From the NCBI GenBank assembly GCA_021030905.1, contig JAGFMI010000023.1:62001-126000 (forward strand): a stretch of 64,000 nt of DNA. Reading direction: 5' to 3'. Of the stretch, positions 14,216 through 25,132 are shown piece by piece. The notes under the pieces were generated by a model. It ran no database searches. It saw only the letters and a program-made list of their open reading frames with translations, and was not told the DNA's origin. The DNA comes from Pyrenula massariospora (taxonomy: Eukaryota > Ascomycota > Eurotiomycetes > Pyrenulales > Pyrenulaceae). The translations under genes and the position numbers were made by a program. How positions within the stretch are numbered: position 1 is the first letter of the stretch; each line of letters opens with the position of its first letter.

Positions 14216-16819
14216 ATGACACCTTCCTCCCCAAGACTCCGCATACTTTCAGGTGAGCAAATCCCCCGCGAATCCTGCGTCGAATTTTTTTACGACTGCC
14301 ACTGCACTAAACCTGCCTGCTTCGGCGGCTCTGTCACTCTTTTGAACCATTGAGAGCTTTGCATCTCGGCCACCATGCTTCTGAAAGCGAACCTAGAGCT
14401 AAAAAAATATTGTATAGTTGGCGGGAATGCAGTCTCAGCTTTTCTCTCCTGGCGCCTCGGTGCGACAAACGCCTGCGATGTTACTCTGATGTGGAAGAGT
14501 GGATACGAAGCTGTGGCTCAATACGGAATATCATTCAAGTGAGTTTTACTTGCGAAGGCCGCTTCGTATTTAAACTTGTCTGGATAATAATTGGTCTTGC
14601 ATAGGTCAACGAAATTCGGGAACGAAAGATTCAAACCTCGCCACGGTATGATGCTCCTTGCTACGAACAAAACCAACCCTTGCTGATGACGGTCACTTTC
14701 TAGTTGTTCGAGCACCCGAAGAAGCAGCTGGAAGAGAATCGGCTTTTGATTACGTGATTGTCTGCCTCAAAGCCTTACCTGATGTCTACGACCTCCCTAG
14801 CATCATCGCTCCTGTTGTGACGCCACAGCATACCTGCATTGTTGTCAATACTACCAATGCCCTTGGTGTTGAAAAGAGCATCCAAGAAAGATTTCCCACC
14901 AACGTAGTTCTATCGCTTGTCTCTGGTGTTGAGATCAAGCAGATTGGGTCCAGCGAATTTGAGCACAATGGCTCCTCTGTGGTCTGGGTTGGTCCCACGA
15001 ACCAGGCATCCTCGATTCCCAGTACCATTTCTACGGATATGGCAGAGGCTTTAGGCATGACTCTAAGCACTGGTCAAGTGGACTGTTCAGTTTCACCAAA
15101 TATTCGACAACAACAATTTGAACAGACGATTGGGTAAGGGCCCAAATTCGTTAAGCAATGTTTGTGAAGCTAACGATCAATAGTCCAATAGCCTTCCATC
15201 CAACCAGCATACTCTTCGAAACGCCGTCCCACGCAGAATTGATTACCAAGACTGGAGTTGAAGAGTTGATAATGGATGTCATGGAGGAGATGTGCCAGGT
15301 TGCCGCAATTTTTGACTGCTCATTCCCATTAGATTTCAAGCACAAGACAATGGAAATGATGACAGCTTCAACAGACTCACAGACCATCATGTACCAAGAC
15401 TTTCTTGCTCGAAAACCTATGGAAGTTGAGACATACTTGGGTGCTCCTATTGCCATCGCGCAAGAAGCCGGTCTAAAGGTCCCTCGCCTTCAAACCCTTT
15501 ATGCACTACTGCATCACACGAATACCGTCAATTTGACCAGGCCCGCGCCTTCTACATCTCCTTCTGTTCCTCCGCAGGCACCAACACGAACCTCATCTGG
15601 TCCTCCTCCACGACCCCCGATGAATGGTGGTGCTCGAGGAAGAATGCCTTCCGGTCCTCCCGGGATGAACATGTCGATGCATCCGGGTCCACCTAGGCGT
15701 GGACCTCCTCCAGTCAATGGGTTCAGAGGTCCCTCCTTACCGAACGGTTATCCTCCTCGACAAATGTCTCGACGGCCATCTTTCGAGGACAGCAATCTAG
15801 ATGATTTCAGCCATGTCGTGCTGTATGAAGAGCTTGGAGAAGGTGACTATGCTGGCGGCTATGGCGACGTTCCGAACGGCCAACCAAGCTCAGATATGGC
15901 ATTAAGAGAGCGAGAATTGATGCTACGGCAACGTGAACTCCAGATCAGAGAACAAGAAATGGCCATGAGAAGAGGCGGCGGACGTCGCCCACACGGCCGG
16001 CGCCGAGAACCTGACTTTGATGAGGACGATGAAGATGATTATTTCGACCCGATGGAACATCGCCCCAGGATGCCAATAGATGACAACGTTGATATGCTCA
16101 GCGTCACCTCGCGAAGGACAAAGAAAGCTGTCAGCTCCAGCGCCCTTCGTAAAGATCCAAATATGAGTGGAAATGTCAGACCAACGTCTTTCAGTCGGCC
16201 TTTTATGGGTCGAAACCGTTCCAGTGCAGCACTTATGCGCGATATGCCAGGGCTACATGACAACCTCATGGACAACCCAATGATGAGCTACTCGTCAAAC
16301 CGCTTTGGGAATGTCGACCGAAAGATGATGCACGATGAGTCAAGAACAAATTCTCTTACAGCGGGCCGATTGCAGGAACTTGGGCAACAGCAAGGCGGTG
16401 GTTTCGGAGCAAATGGCGGCTACCCTGTACCGCCTAGTCGAAGAACAAGTCAATCTCCTGGTAACCCGTTTAGCCCAATGGGGCGTGGAGGTGGGAGACC
16501 TTCGCCTCCGCAAGACGCATATCTCCAGCCTAATGGAGCACCATATCAGAACGGTGGTCGGCCTTCTCCACCTGGCGGTGTCAGGGCCCCAGTTCCAAGG
16601 TACCCACCAGGCCAGGGCAATTCTGTGCAGCCTAGTCAGGTCGAATCTCAAGTCGGGGTGAGCAAACCTCTTCCGCCTACTAAAGGAGCCCCAAAGAGTC
16701 TGACTGGTAGTGCGAGCGCTAGCGCGGGGAGTGGTGAGAGTGCCCACCTCGATACCGACCCATCCGCATCCAGCAGCCAGAGCAGCTTCATCCCCCGGCA
16801 CGTGATGAGTGTTCACTAG
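14216..16819 (+). CDS. Mug72-type ketopantoate-reductase-fold protein with long disordered tail
   Basis: Resembles the fungal family named after fission yeast Mug72, annotated as 2-dehydropantoate 2-reductase (ApbA/PanE). Five exons: 14216-14252, 14418-14538, 14605-14645, 14704-15133 and 15184-16819. These join to 755 codons (754 aa). Residues to about 330 form the Rossmann and C-terminal helical domains; VIVCLKA and VLSLVSGVEIKQIG are typical strand-turn segments. The rest (over 400 residues) is Pro/Gly/Arg/Ser-rich with a short charged helix of the RERELMLRQRELQIREQE type, so it is probably disordered with a small coiled coil. The N-terminal cofactor loop reads VGGNAVSA, lacking the GxGxxG spacing of active reductases. 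The catalytic role is therefore doubtful. The first exon is only 37 nt and is followed by the longest intron of the gene (165 bp). Confidence 0.88.
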
Positions 16820-17820
16820 AACCGAAATCTCGCTTCCCATCTATTGAAGATCAACGCCACCAGCATGAGGGACAGACTTAATTCGCGTACAAAAATCATT
16901 CGAAAAATCATACTATCCAATCATAATGTTTTCTGATTCAGTTCATCGACAGCACTTTGCCCCGCTGTCGTGCGGCTCCGGCACCTGTCTCTGCAAAGGA
17001 GCGTTGGCTGGCATCTAGCGTCCTACAATTCCTAATGAACGAATGGTGGTAAATACGAGTACATGAAAACCAGCGGATGCCTAATTGAGAGCGCAACGGG
17101 GTCGAGGGAAGCGAAACGAATACATGGGATGGCAGAAATCTTTTCACTTCGAGTACATAAAATGCACCAAACGCTCTTCTCGCCTTGTTCACCAAGGGAA
17201 CCTGTGTGTAAAGAGCTATTTCCTATGTTAGCATTTCACGGGGTTAGGGTCAAGATCATACTCTGGCCATCATTTTTGCGGTCTGGCTATTGGTATTGCA
17301 TTTTATGACAGGCATTTTCATATCGCAAACGAGGAGAACCTGTTTCGAGGTCTTGTGTAAAAGACAGGGCGAGGCAGCTTGGGCCAACGGAAAGACGGGA
17401 CGGCGAAATTTGGGGGGGGCCTTTTTGGTAATAATATGCACAATACACACCTAGAACTCAACTTCCGACATTGCCCCAGTGTTCTCATAGGCCTCGAGAG
17501 GAGGGAGTAGTCGAAGAATCAGAATGCCGTATACTGGCACGTAATAGCGTGTTCACATGTGTTCCCTCCTCCCGTTCTCTTGATGCCTAGAGACAAAAAA
17601 TAGCTACCTCCGACTCCCCTCACCTCTCAACCGAATCTGCTGCTCTAGCTTTTATTATCGCACACTTTCAGTAACGATAAGGAACATAAGGTCAAGGGTA
17701 ACGTGTCAAATGGTATTTCAAGCAATGTTCTTAATTAATATATATCAGTATAAAGCAGAATCTAATATCTTAAGCCCGGTTAGCTGTGAGTCATGACCAC
17801 TCCTCGGTTTTAGGTCCAGT
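16820..17820. other. Intergenic, no gene seen
   Basis: 3' flank of the Mug72-type gene. Short open frames only, with A/T-rich stretches near 17,700-17,770. No coding signal is recognised here. Confidence 0.55.
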
Positions 17821-17827
17821 CTAATGG

Positions 17828-17952
17828 GCCATGCACAGCAATCGGTAGAGCGTGAGACTCTTAAATCAACAACCTTAAGGTTGCGGGCCGGAATCTTGAG
17901 ATTTCGGGAGAATCTATCTCAAGGTTGCGGGTTCGACCCCCGGTGTGTCTAC
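17828..17952 (+). pseudogene. tRNA-Lys(CUU)-like relic with an internal insertion
   Basis: The stretch CAATCGGTAGAGCGTGAGA followed by CTCTTAA matches the D-arm end and anticodon arm of fungal tRNA-Lys(CUU). GGTTCGACCCCC at about 17929-17940 matches the T-arm/B-box. The TGAGA stem and its TCTCA partner are separated by about 50 extra bases. AAGGTTGCGGG occurs twice (about 17877 and 17921), suggesting a local duplication. The acceptor ends do not pair, the D-stem is mismatched and one T-stem pair fails. I read it as a dead or tRNA-derived copy rather than a working gene; an intron-bearing tRNA is the less likely alternative. Confidence 0.5.
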
Positions 17953-18667
17953 ACCCTTCATCAAATGAAGATAATCAGGTCGCTAACGCAATACTTAGCA
18001 TCGGGCTCAATTCCCGTCACAACTTTTTTGCTTGGTCCTTTTTAAAGTGATCCTAGAATTGGGTTCGCACGGCACAAAACAGCCCACGCATTCATCTCAG
18101 AGAAGTTAGGACAGATTTTCCAAGTCTCGGCGAGTATTGTATGCCTGGGGGTCCTTCTCCAGCGAAGATTACCCATTCTTTGTCCTGTGAGGTTGGCACG
18201 ATTGTTAAAAGCACGACATCGGATATTTGTGATACTGCGTAGGCTATATTTGAACGTCTACAATGCAAAAATGATCTTTATCCTACCACGCCAGGAAGTA
18301 AGTATCTCTCTCGTGCCTAGATTTTCAACTCTTAAGCAAATTTATTATGACGATTGGGGAAGCACGCAGGCTAATTGTAGCGGCGGAGAGTGATTAATAG
18401 TGCACAGACGCCAGAGTGGTTCATCTTCCGGTTGTTCGTTTGGACTTTTTCATTCTTGTATATTTTTGCACGATCCAGGGGATTTTGCATTTCTTCGCTT
18501 CGCTGTGCATACGGTTTAGATTGAGTTGATTCAATCTGATAACTTGAACATTATACGAACGAGTTTGTGAAGACAAAACGTTGGTCAAATCCAGGAGAGT
18601 TATTCATAGGTGTTTCAAATCCAACTAACAGCTCTCACGAATGATAGACATCCCTTCAGCCAGCTTT
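17953..18667. other. Intergenic, no gene seen
   Basis: A/T-leaning DNA downstream of the tRNA-like relic and 3' of the RidA-like gene. No convincing reading frame or repeat is seen. Confidence 0.5.
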
Positions 18668-19161
18668 TCATCCAACATGCGCTACCACTTCGATCTCCAC
18701 TCGCATATCGTCTAACCCAAGCCGAGTAACACCGATAGTTGTCCAAATAGGCTGGTGGTTGGGCATGTACTTTGCAAAATTGCGAACCATGGCCTCGAGC
18801 GCCTCATCATTAAGAGGTATATGGTACGAGTTCACGCGGAAGACCTGACTCCAGCCCTCGCCTCCGGCGTCCTTAAGAGCAAGCTCCACATTAGCAAATG
18901 CCTGGTCGATTTGGGCGTTGGTTTCTCTGTTAATTTCTCCAGTCTCGGGGTGCCAGCCGCCTTAAATGCGCATTTTTTAGCATTTTGATTTTGAAAAGGA
19001 AACTCGAGACTATTGGAAAGTGAACGGCCTTATTCTAGTCAACACTCACCTTGCCCAGCGCATTCGATTCGGTCCCCAATGCGGACGGCCTGACTGTAAC
19101 GGTATTTCTTGCGATTCTGTTCACCAACACCTTTGTAGGCGAAATATTGAAGGTGTGACAT
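18668..19161 (-). CDS. RidA/YjgF/YER057c (Hmf1-like) family protein
   Basis: Small trimeric protein of the RidA superfamily. The founding members hydrolyse reactive enamine/imine intermediates; many fungal paralogues have no assigned substrate. Two exons (19161-19050 and 18960-18668) flank an 89 bp intron and encode 134 aa, the usual single-domain length. Family-like segments include YSQAVRIGDRIECAGQGGW near the N-terminus, NAQIDQAFANVELALKDAG in the middle, and TTIGVTRLGLDDMRVEIEV at the end. The RidA catalytic arginine position appears to be replaced: the late core reads VTRLGLDDMRVEIE rather than VARLPLPALVEIE-like, so deaminase activity should not be assumed. It is transcribed divergently from hsk3. 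Confidence 0.88.
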
Positions 19162-19718
19162 TGGTAGAACAGTTAGACTCAAGCTGCGCCAGTACAGTCT
19201 ACGGTGAGATATACGATGTTGACAATTGGTGAGTGTTCTAGATCATTAGCCGTTGGTGTACGTTCGGCCGTTAGGAAGAACAGCGGAGGTATTGGGTTTT
19301 CAATTAGTTGTCGACGTCATTTTTATATCCCGTACAGGCGTGGCAGGGTCTCTAGCGGAGGGGAAGCGGTTGATTTCTTGGCACCACTACTATCAACAAT
19401 CTCCTCCAATTCCACCGAGCCACGGTATCGTGCTACGCGCCAGATTTTCAGAGCACACTTTTCCGTGTCCTTAGAACATAGAGATATTCTCCCTAAGCCA
19501 TTCCTCGTTGATTTTGCTCTGTCTCATATACTACATTTCACCCAGTGTCTTTTAAGTGGAAGAACACTCAAGTTCTGTCCACCTATTACCTCTCAATCGC
19601 GATCCATTGATTGCGCGCGGCTATAAGAAGCAAAAAAACTACACATACCCTCTCTTTGTTTTCCCTGTCTACAGCCTTGGATTCTATCCACAGCCACACC
19701 ATCCTCCGTCCCTACCAG
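19162..19718. promoter_or_regulatory. Divergent promoter between the RidA-like gene and hsk3
   Basis: 557 bp separate the two starts. The half nearest hsk3 is pyrimidine-rich on the plus strand (about 19,640-19,718), typical of fungal transcription start regions. No specific factor site is claimed. Confidence 0.45.
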
Positions 19719-20054
19719 ATGCCTTCAACAGATCACCCGCTGACCGTTCCCTCATCTTCCCGTCCTTCGTCCCTCACCCTCAACCCCTCCACCTCGATGG
19801 CGAGCATGTCCAGCGCCAAAGCGAGACAATACGCGCACCTGCACTCGCAGCTCGCGCAGCTGAATGCTCATCTAGCGGACACGGAGAATCTGGTCAGGAT
19901 GACGGCTGTTCAGGCGCAGGACATGAGATTTCTTGGAGGCTATGTTGGAGCGATGTTTATGGGGAGCGCAAGAGTGCTGGGGGAGGAGAGTCTGAAGGGA
20001 GAGGGGAACGGTGGAGAGGATAAGGGGAGGGAGGGAGAGAAGGAGAAAGAGTAG
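19719..20054 (+). CDS. hsk3: DASH complex subunit Hsk3
   Basis: Subunit of the Dam1/DASH ring that couples kinetochores to spindle microtubule ends. I take the ATG at 19719 (111 aa) and not the in-frame codon upstream, because conservation begins at KARQYAHLHSQLAQLNAHLA. That helix continues as DTENLVRMTAVQAQDMRFLG and GGYVGAMFMGSARVLGEE, the recognisable Hsk3 domain at about residues 32-95. Single exon. A serine/proline-rich stretch precedes the domain, and a Glu/Lys/Gly-rich tail follows. The coding strand changes from C-rich to G-rich within the gene. Hsk3 normally forms a four-helix bundle with other DASH subunits, none of which are encoded nearby. Confidence 0.88.
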   Translation: MPSTDHPLTVPSSSRPSSLTLNPSTSMASMSSAKARQYAHLHSQLAQLNAHLADTENLVRMTAVQAQDMRFLGGYVGAMFMGSARVLGEESLKGEGNGGEDKGREGEKEKE

Positions 20055-20932
20055 GAATAGATGTGCAAACGCTGGTAGATTACCGAAGAATGTCGTGGCC
20101 TGAGGAGCCTCCATGCTTCAAGCTACCGCGACGCGACGCTCTTCCGAATTTCGATATGGCGGTGTTCCTAACGAGCCTCGGAGCAGCAAATGCAGCCTTT
20201 GATGCCATTCAAAATGCTAACCCAGCCTCGGAGATGTGGTTCCTTGGAACAGATCGCGTTCTGGTAATTGCATCGTCGTCGCTTGTTGCGAAGCAGCGTG
20301 GAGTCTATGAGTATCGCTCGTGGCTCGAACTACTTTCTCAGCCTCCCCATTATCATTAATACCTAAAGCCGGTCAACTTCAGCATCAATCTACCTTAGTA
20401 TGGATAGGACTCTTGTCAGAGTGTCAGTCCCCCACGCCGTTGGTGAGGCCCGACGTATGAAAGGGATATGAGGCGCCTAGGTCCTGGCGTATAGTGGCAA
20501 ATGCTTCGATTTCCTCTGCAATATTCTCGCTCTTATCATTGCGTTGGTCGGCTATTGCTGGCGCCCTGGTGGACGCCAACTGCGGAACGCCGATAAAGCT
20601 CTGTCAATAATTCTTCAATCTCCTAACAACTCTCACAACAACTACTCATCATCACCCCGACATCGACCTGCCATCAAACAATCCTGCTTTGCATCGAGGT
20701 CTATCTAGTTCATCCCCTAGTTATTCATCTCAGGTTTACCACGTCTTCGCGTCGCTGCCGAATTGTAGCAAATTAGTTCACTGTGACACCAAACCCTTAC
20801 CTTGACCTTGACAATAACCTTTAGCTTTCCATATGCCATCAGGCGCCAGTGATGGACAAGATTGGTTCCAAATTCAATTTGGTATTCCTACAAAATAGCG
20901 GCTATTTCTAAGTCCCGTTTCATCGATCAAGC
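20055..20932. other. Intergenic, no gene supported
   Basis: A 98-codon open frame at 20063-20359 (plus) has no recognisable motif, and I do not call it. The rest is leader or promoter for the RBR ligase; a pyrimidine-rich segment lies at about 20,600-20,720. Confidence 0.5.
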
Positions 20933-22270
20933 ATGGCTCGCCGTCTCAGACCCAACTTCAAACTAAAACCGCGATTTTACTCGCGCAACTCAAACACGTG
21001 GAAGAAACATGAGTTAGCCGAATGTATGGATGCGACTGGCGTTCGTCAGTCCAGCATGGACACGAAGGCGGCTATGCTAGTGCGCTTGAAGCGTAAGCAG
21101 CGGCGCGGCGGTGGACTGAGCAATGCTCAACATGAGGAGATAATTGCTATCAGGAGGGAGAGTAGGCGGAGAAGGAGGGAAAAAGATTACGCGAGACACG
21201 CTAGAGCGACCAGCTTGAGAATGAGATCGCCGAACCCTAGAGGGTATCTTGTCCGTCGCCAGGGAAGACCATTACACCAGATACAGAGGGAGCATTTGCC
21301 ATCCCGCGCTCCAGCTAAATACGCTATTGTACAAGATCACACGGGCACCGACTCGGACGAACTAACTGAAAAGGCCAGCAGTATTGAAGCCATGTTCGAA
21401 AGCTACGATTCGGTTGATCTCTGTTCTATCAAAGGCGACGACGACGATTCTTCTGAGTGCGAAGGCCTCGATTCTCATGGTACTAGGCTCACCTGTTCCA
21501 TCTGTGGTGACCAGAATGACCGTCTCACTTCTAAGAGCCTCACTATCACCACCAACTGTACCCATAAACGTAACGTTTGCCGATCTTGCCTACAAGCCCA
21601 CCTTAGCGCTCGCTACGAATCATTAGGATGGGACCGTCTCAATTGCCCTACTTGCAACGAGCGCTTGCAATCTGCCGATGTGCGCAAATGGGCTTCTGAA
21701 AGTCTTTACCGGCGATACAAGGCCTGCGAACTGCGACGAGGCTGTGAAAGCGGCAGTGGCAATTACGTGCGCTGTCCCTTACGACGTAGAGACGGCACAC
21801 AATGCGAAGGGTCGGGCGACTGTGACCCCCGGTTTCAAAGCTTTGTGGACTGTGAGAGGTGTGGTGGAAGGTACTGTCTAGAGTGTCGAACTGCGTGGCA
21901 TGCTGGGATGAGCTGTAAGGAGATGCAAGAACAGGAAAAAGCAAAGCAAGATGACGCAGAACGGCGGCGACGCAAAGAAGAACAGAAACTATCTGCGACC
22001 TACATGGAAAGGGAGTGTAAACGGTGTCCAAATGAGGAGTGTGGAGTGCCTATTCAGAAGACTGAAGGATGCGACCATATGACTTGTACGTCCAAACCCC
22101 CCCTACGGAGTTAATCCGAATCGAGCTGGTGTTGACCTTTTGACTGACTAGGTTCCCGCTGCCACCACGAGTTCTGCTGGGAGTGTCTCGCTGACTACGG
22201 CCACATCAAGGTTGAGGGCAATGAGCGACACGCTACTGATTGTCGCCACCATTCAGACAACCTGTGTTGA
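20933..22270 (+). CDS. RBR-type E3 ubiquitin ligase with SAP-like N-terminus
   Basis: RING-between-RING ligase, which passes ubiquitin through its own cysteine. One 66 bp intron (22086-22151) splits a Cys codon in RING2; the product is 423 aa. A SAP-like helix pair, KHELAECMDATG...KAAMLVRL, lies at about residues 25-52, followed by a very basic arginine-rich stretch (57-120). RING1 is at 188-241: C188/C191, C209/H211, C216/C219, C238/C241. The IBR zone runs from about 258 to 328. RING2 is at 365-396 with C365-x4-C370-x14-C385-x2-C388-x4-C393-x2-C396. The catalytic cysteine is C380 in TEGCDHMTC. Basic region plus SAP-like motif suggests a nuclear or chromatin-associated ligase; that is inference. 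The protein ends soon after RING2. Confidence 0.9.
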
Positions 22271-24049
22271 ATGTCACATGTTACTTCGGGTAGAGTGGAT
22301 GGCTAAAGTAGCTGACTGGTAGGGCTTTTAGGAGGAAATTCAGGCTGGCATGGAAATGATTTACGAATTTTCTTCTCTTCTAAGCTTTTTCCTTAGTGGA
22401 TGCTGGCATCCCATTCCCTTGTTTCTTTCCCCTTGCTTTAGAGTTAGCGCAGACAAACACAACATTATTCCGGCGAAAAGTACCATTTATCTGAATCAAG
22501 ACGAGCTCAATTAGCAAAATGTTCACACCTCAACAGTAATTGCATTCAAATATCAACTTCCTATTGTGGAGTTACCACACTTGTCTTTTGTTGGCTGCGG
22601 CTTCATCAAAACCTTCGCTTCAGTGCTGTTCAAAAGTCTATTGTTCCGTCTCATATATTTCTCGAGCCGACCCATGTCTTGCTTGACTGAACATCGAATC
22701 CAATTTCTACCCAACAATCTCTTTCAGAACGTCGTTGGATACCCCCCTGACATCGCACTTCATCTTTCCCCCATCCCATGCCGGCGGGGACGCGACGACC
22801 TCTTTCTTGATTGATTTCACAACACGTCACTCACCGCTGACCTTTCAAGCAACAGCAAAAACCATAACCGCCATGAGCAAGGAAAAGCATCCTCAAAAGA
22901 GTACATACCGTAGCCTTTAGAACAAGCGCAGAACCCGCAAGCAGAAAAATACGCCGTTCTCCTGGTCTTCTCGCGCAATGGTTCCTCTCACACTCATGGA
23001 AACTCGATCCACCCAATACCGACGCTGACCAGAACAAGAAAATCCATGTCCACCGACCGCGAAAAGAATGTACCCCCCAACCATTCCCCTACACCGTCTG
23101 CGCCGACCCATTCCCCCTTAACCTCAGACCTCCCACCCGCAGTGACGTCCACCTGCATCCACCATCACCTCACCGCTCGCCAGCTCCTAATCCTGACTCT
23201 TCTTCTCTCACCTCAACTCCCCTCACTCTCCTCCGCTCCGCTCCCCTCCCCACGACGTCCTCGCCTGCCCCCGCCCCTCCCCGAACCCGTTCCGCTGTGG
23301 GATTAGGAGGGCGGTGTGCGATATTTGTGCGGATGGGTTATGTGCGCGGAGCATGGAGTCTGGTCGTATGAAGAGGTTAAGCGCGCGGAAGGGAAGGGAA
23401 GAGGAGGCAGGGGCGGATGGAGAGTGTACGGAAGCGCTCGGCGGTGATTTCTCGAGAGGGCGAGGATATGTGTTGTGGGTATGATGTGCATGCAGGCTGT
23501 TATGGGGAGCGTGAGCTTGACGAAGGGGAAGGGGGTATATGTAGGTGTAGGTGCGAGGTGTGGGCATGATGTCTGCTGGAGGTGTTGGGCGGATTTCTAG
23601 GGTTATTTTGGGGAGGGGGGAGGGAATCAGTAGAAAGAGCGCGTCCATAGTCGCCTTCTTGCTATCCGGGTCGGCTGGTAGGTGTGGGCTAAGCTCATAC
23701 TAGGGGAAGACTTGTCGCGGACTGGTCGTGAGAGGTGCTGTAGAGGGGGTTTTATATTCTAGTGCGAAGGTTCTCATTGATTGTTTGATTGGGATTTCGG
23801 GACTCCTTTTAAAAGGTGTGCTATGACTGAGTTTATCATACTGCAACATAATATGGAATGTAAGTACTCAGTATGTATGATTGTACGGCTGATTCGATGA
23901 CTTTTTCCATGCCAAGAGGTGGTGGTGGAAGAGCAAGAGCTTGATGTCCCGAGAGTTTATCGCCATCAAGCCTAATATCTTTGTGTAGTGCTATTTGAAA
24001 TCAATCGCATTGCGCTCGCGCCCCGTATCTTCCTACCTGAACGACCAGA
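22271..24049. other. Intergenic with an unmodelled skewed segment (22.87-23.65 kb)
   Basis: 22,271-22,860 holds nothing recognised. From about 22,990 to 23,300 the plus strand is strongly C-rich, then G-rich to about 23,650, the same composition switch seen inside several confirmed genes in this window. Open frames exist on both strands (86 aa at 23046 plus; 141 aa at 23223-23648 minus), but neither looks like a protein family I know. A spliced plus-strand gene or a decayed one is possible. 23,650-24,049 is unremarkable. Confidence 0.4.
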
Positions 24050-25132
24050 TTAGTAGTATGTGCCATGGAATAGCTCTCCGCCAGCCATGTTCTCAGGTCC
24101 AAAGGACTTAGTGCCCCTTGGTCTTATCATCCCAGAAAAGTCATTCGCCTTCTCGAATTCTTCCTCAGTAACATCAGTAACTGGACGCAATAAGCTCCCA
24201 TCATCGAAGGCAAACAGCATCTGCTCCGTCTCGGGGTTATATCTAACGTCCTCGCGCATAATTCCAGCCTCGATGTCGCGCTGAAGGAATTCCTCGCTCG
24301 CCCTTCGAACGTTGTCAGTGCTCTTGGCAAGCCATTCACCGTCGCATACCTCGCCGGGCCATGTGTAGAAGAGCATCTTCCCAATCGTCCCAGCGAGCAG
24401 ATGTACCATCCCAAGAATCACAGGTACGTATCTGCCCTGGAGATCACGGAGCCTCTCAAAGGCGATAAGTTGGTATTTCAGCATTTCCATAGAGAATTCC
24501 TCGCGGCCTGTAAACTTGGAGCCTTTGCCCATCAAGCCGTAGCCGTTTCGGCGTTCGGAGATGGCGAAGAGCGGAAACGGCTCCTCCGCATTGGATCTGT
24601 TGGTGGCCGGTACGGTAAAGTATTCGCCGTGCTTGAAGGAGCCGAAGAGGAGACCGATAAGCTCTTCTTGAGAGACCGGGTGGAGCGGGAATCGACATGG
24701 CGACTGATGTCTGCTGTGACTTGCGTAATTGGGACATTTGTAGTCCATGGGGTTGCCATTGATGAGGCTTAGGATGCATGCCATGGTACAGGGAGCTTGG
24801 TTCAGCTTCTTCCAGTAGGACGAGAAGGTGGAACTCTCTAGTCGAGGTATGCGGTGAACAGAAGCCTTGAGAGAGATATTCAAGGCCAGCTGATGGCTGG
24901 CGAGACGCAAATTCTGTACGTTGGCACAATCGAGGTGAGAGGCAATTTCGAGATGAACTTCTGCTGGCAGGGAGAGCAATGATCGTGGAGGATTGTAGAC
25001 GATTTTGAGCTTCTATTTAGCAACAAGTCAGCGCAGTATTCACAGGATCAGGGCTGATATTTCAGGTTCAACTACCTTGAATTGTTGTATCCACAAGCCG
25101 AAAGGGTTATGCGACGCAGAGTAGTCGTCCAT
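24050..25132 (-). CDS. F-box protein with Cys/His signature and kinase-like C-terminus (copy A)
   Basis: Exon 1 (25132-25076, 57 nt) starts MDDYSASHNPFG. A 63 bp intron (25013-25075) leads to exon 2 (25012-24050); the product is 339 aa. An F-box-like segment, LLSLPAEVHLEIASHLDC, occupies about residues 30-70; F-boxes bind Skp1 in SCF ubiquitin ligases. Next comes C94-x3-C98-x13-C112-x5-H118-x2-H121-x3-C125-x4-H130 (core CPNYASHS...CRFPLHP). The C-terminal half resembles small fungal kinase-like domains: YGLMGKG (182 would be the lysine), LRDLQGRYVPVILG (207-220), FYTWPGE, then GIMREDVRYNPET and MLFAFDDGS where active enzymes carry HxD and DFx motifs. Key residues look degenerate, so a pseudokinase is likely. 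Relatives lie at 43.8 and 45.5 kb. Confidence 0.8.
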
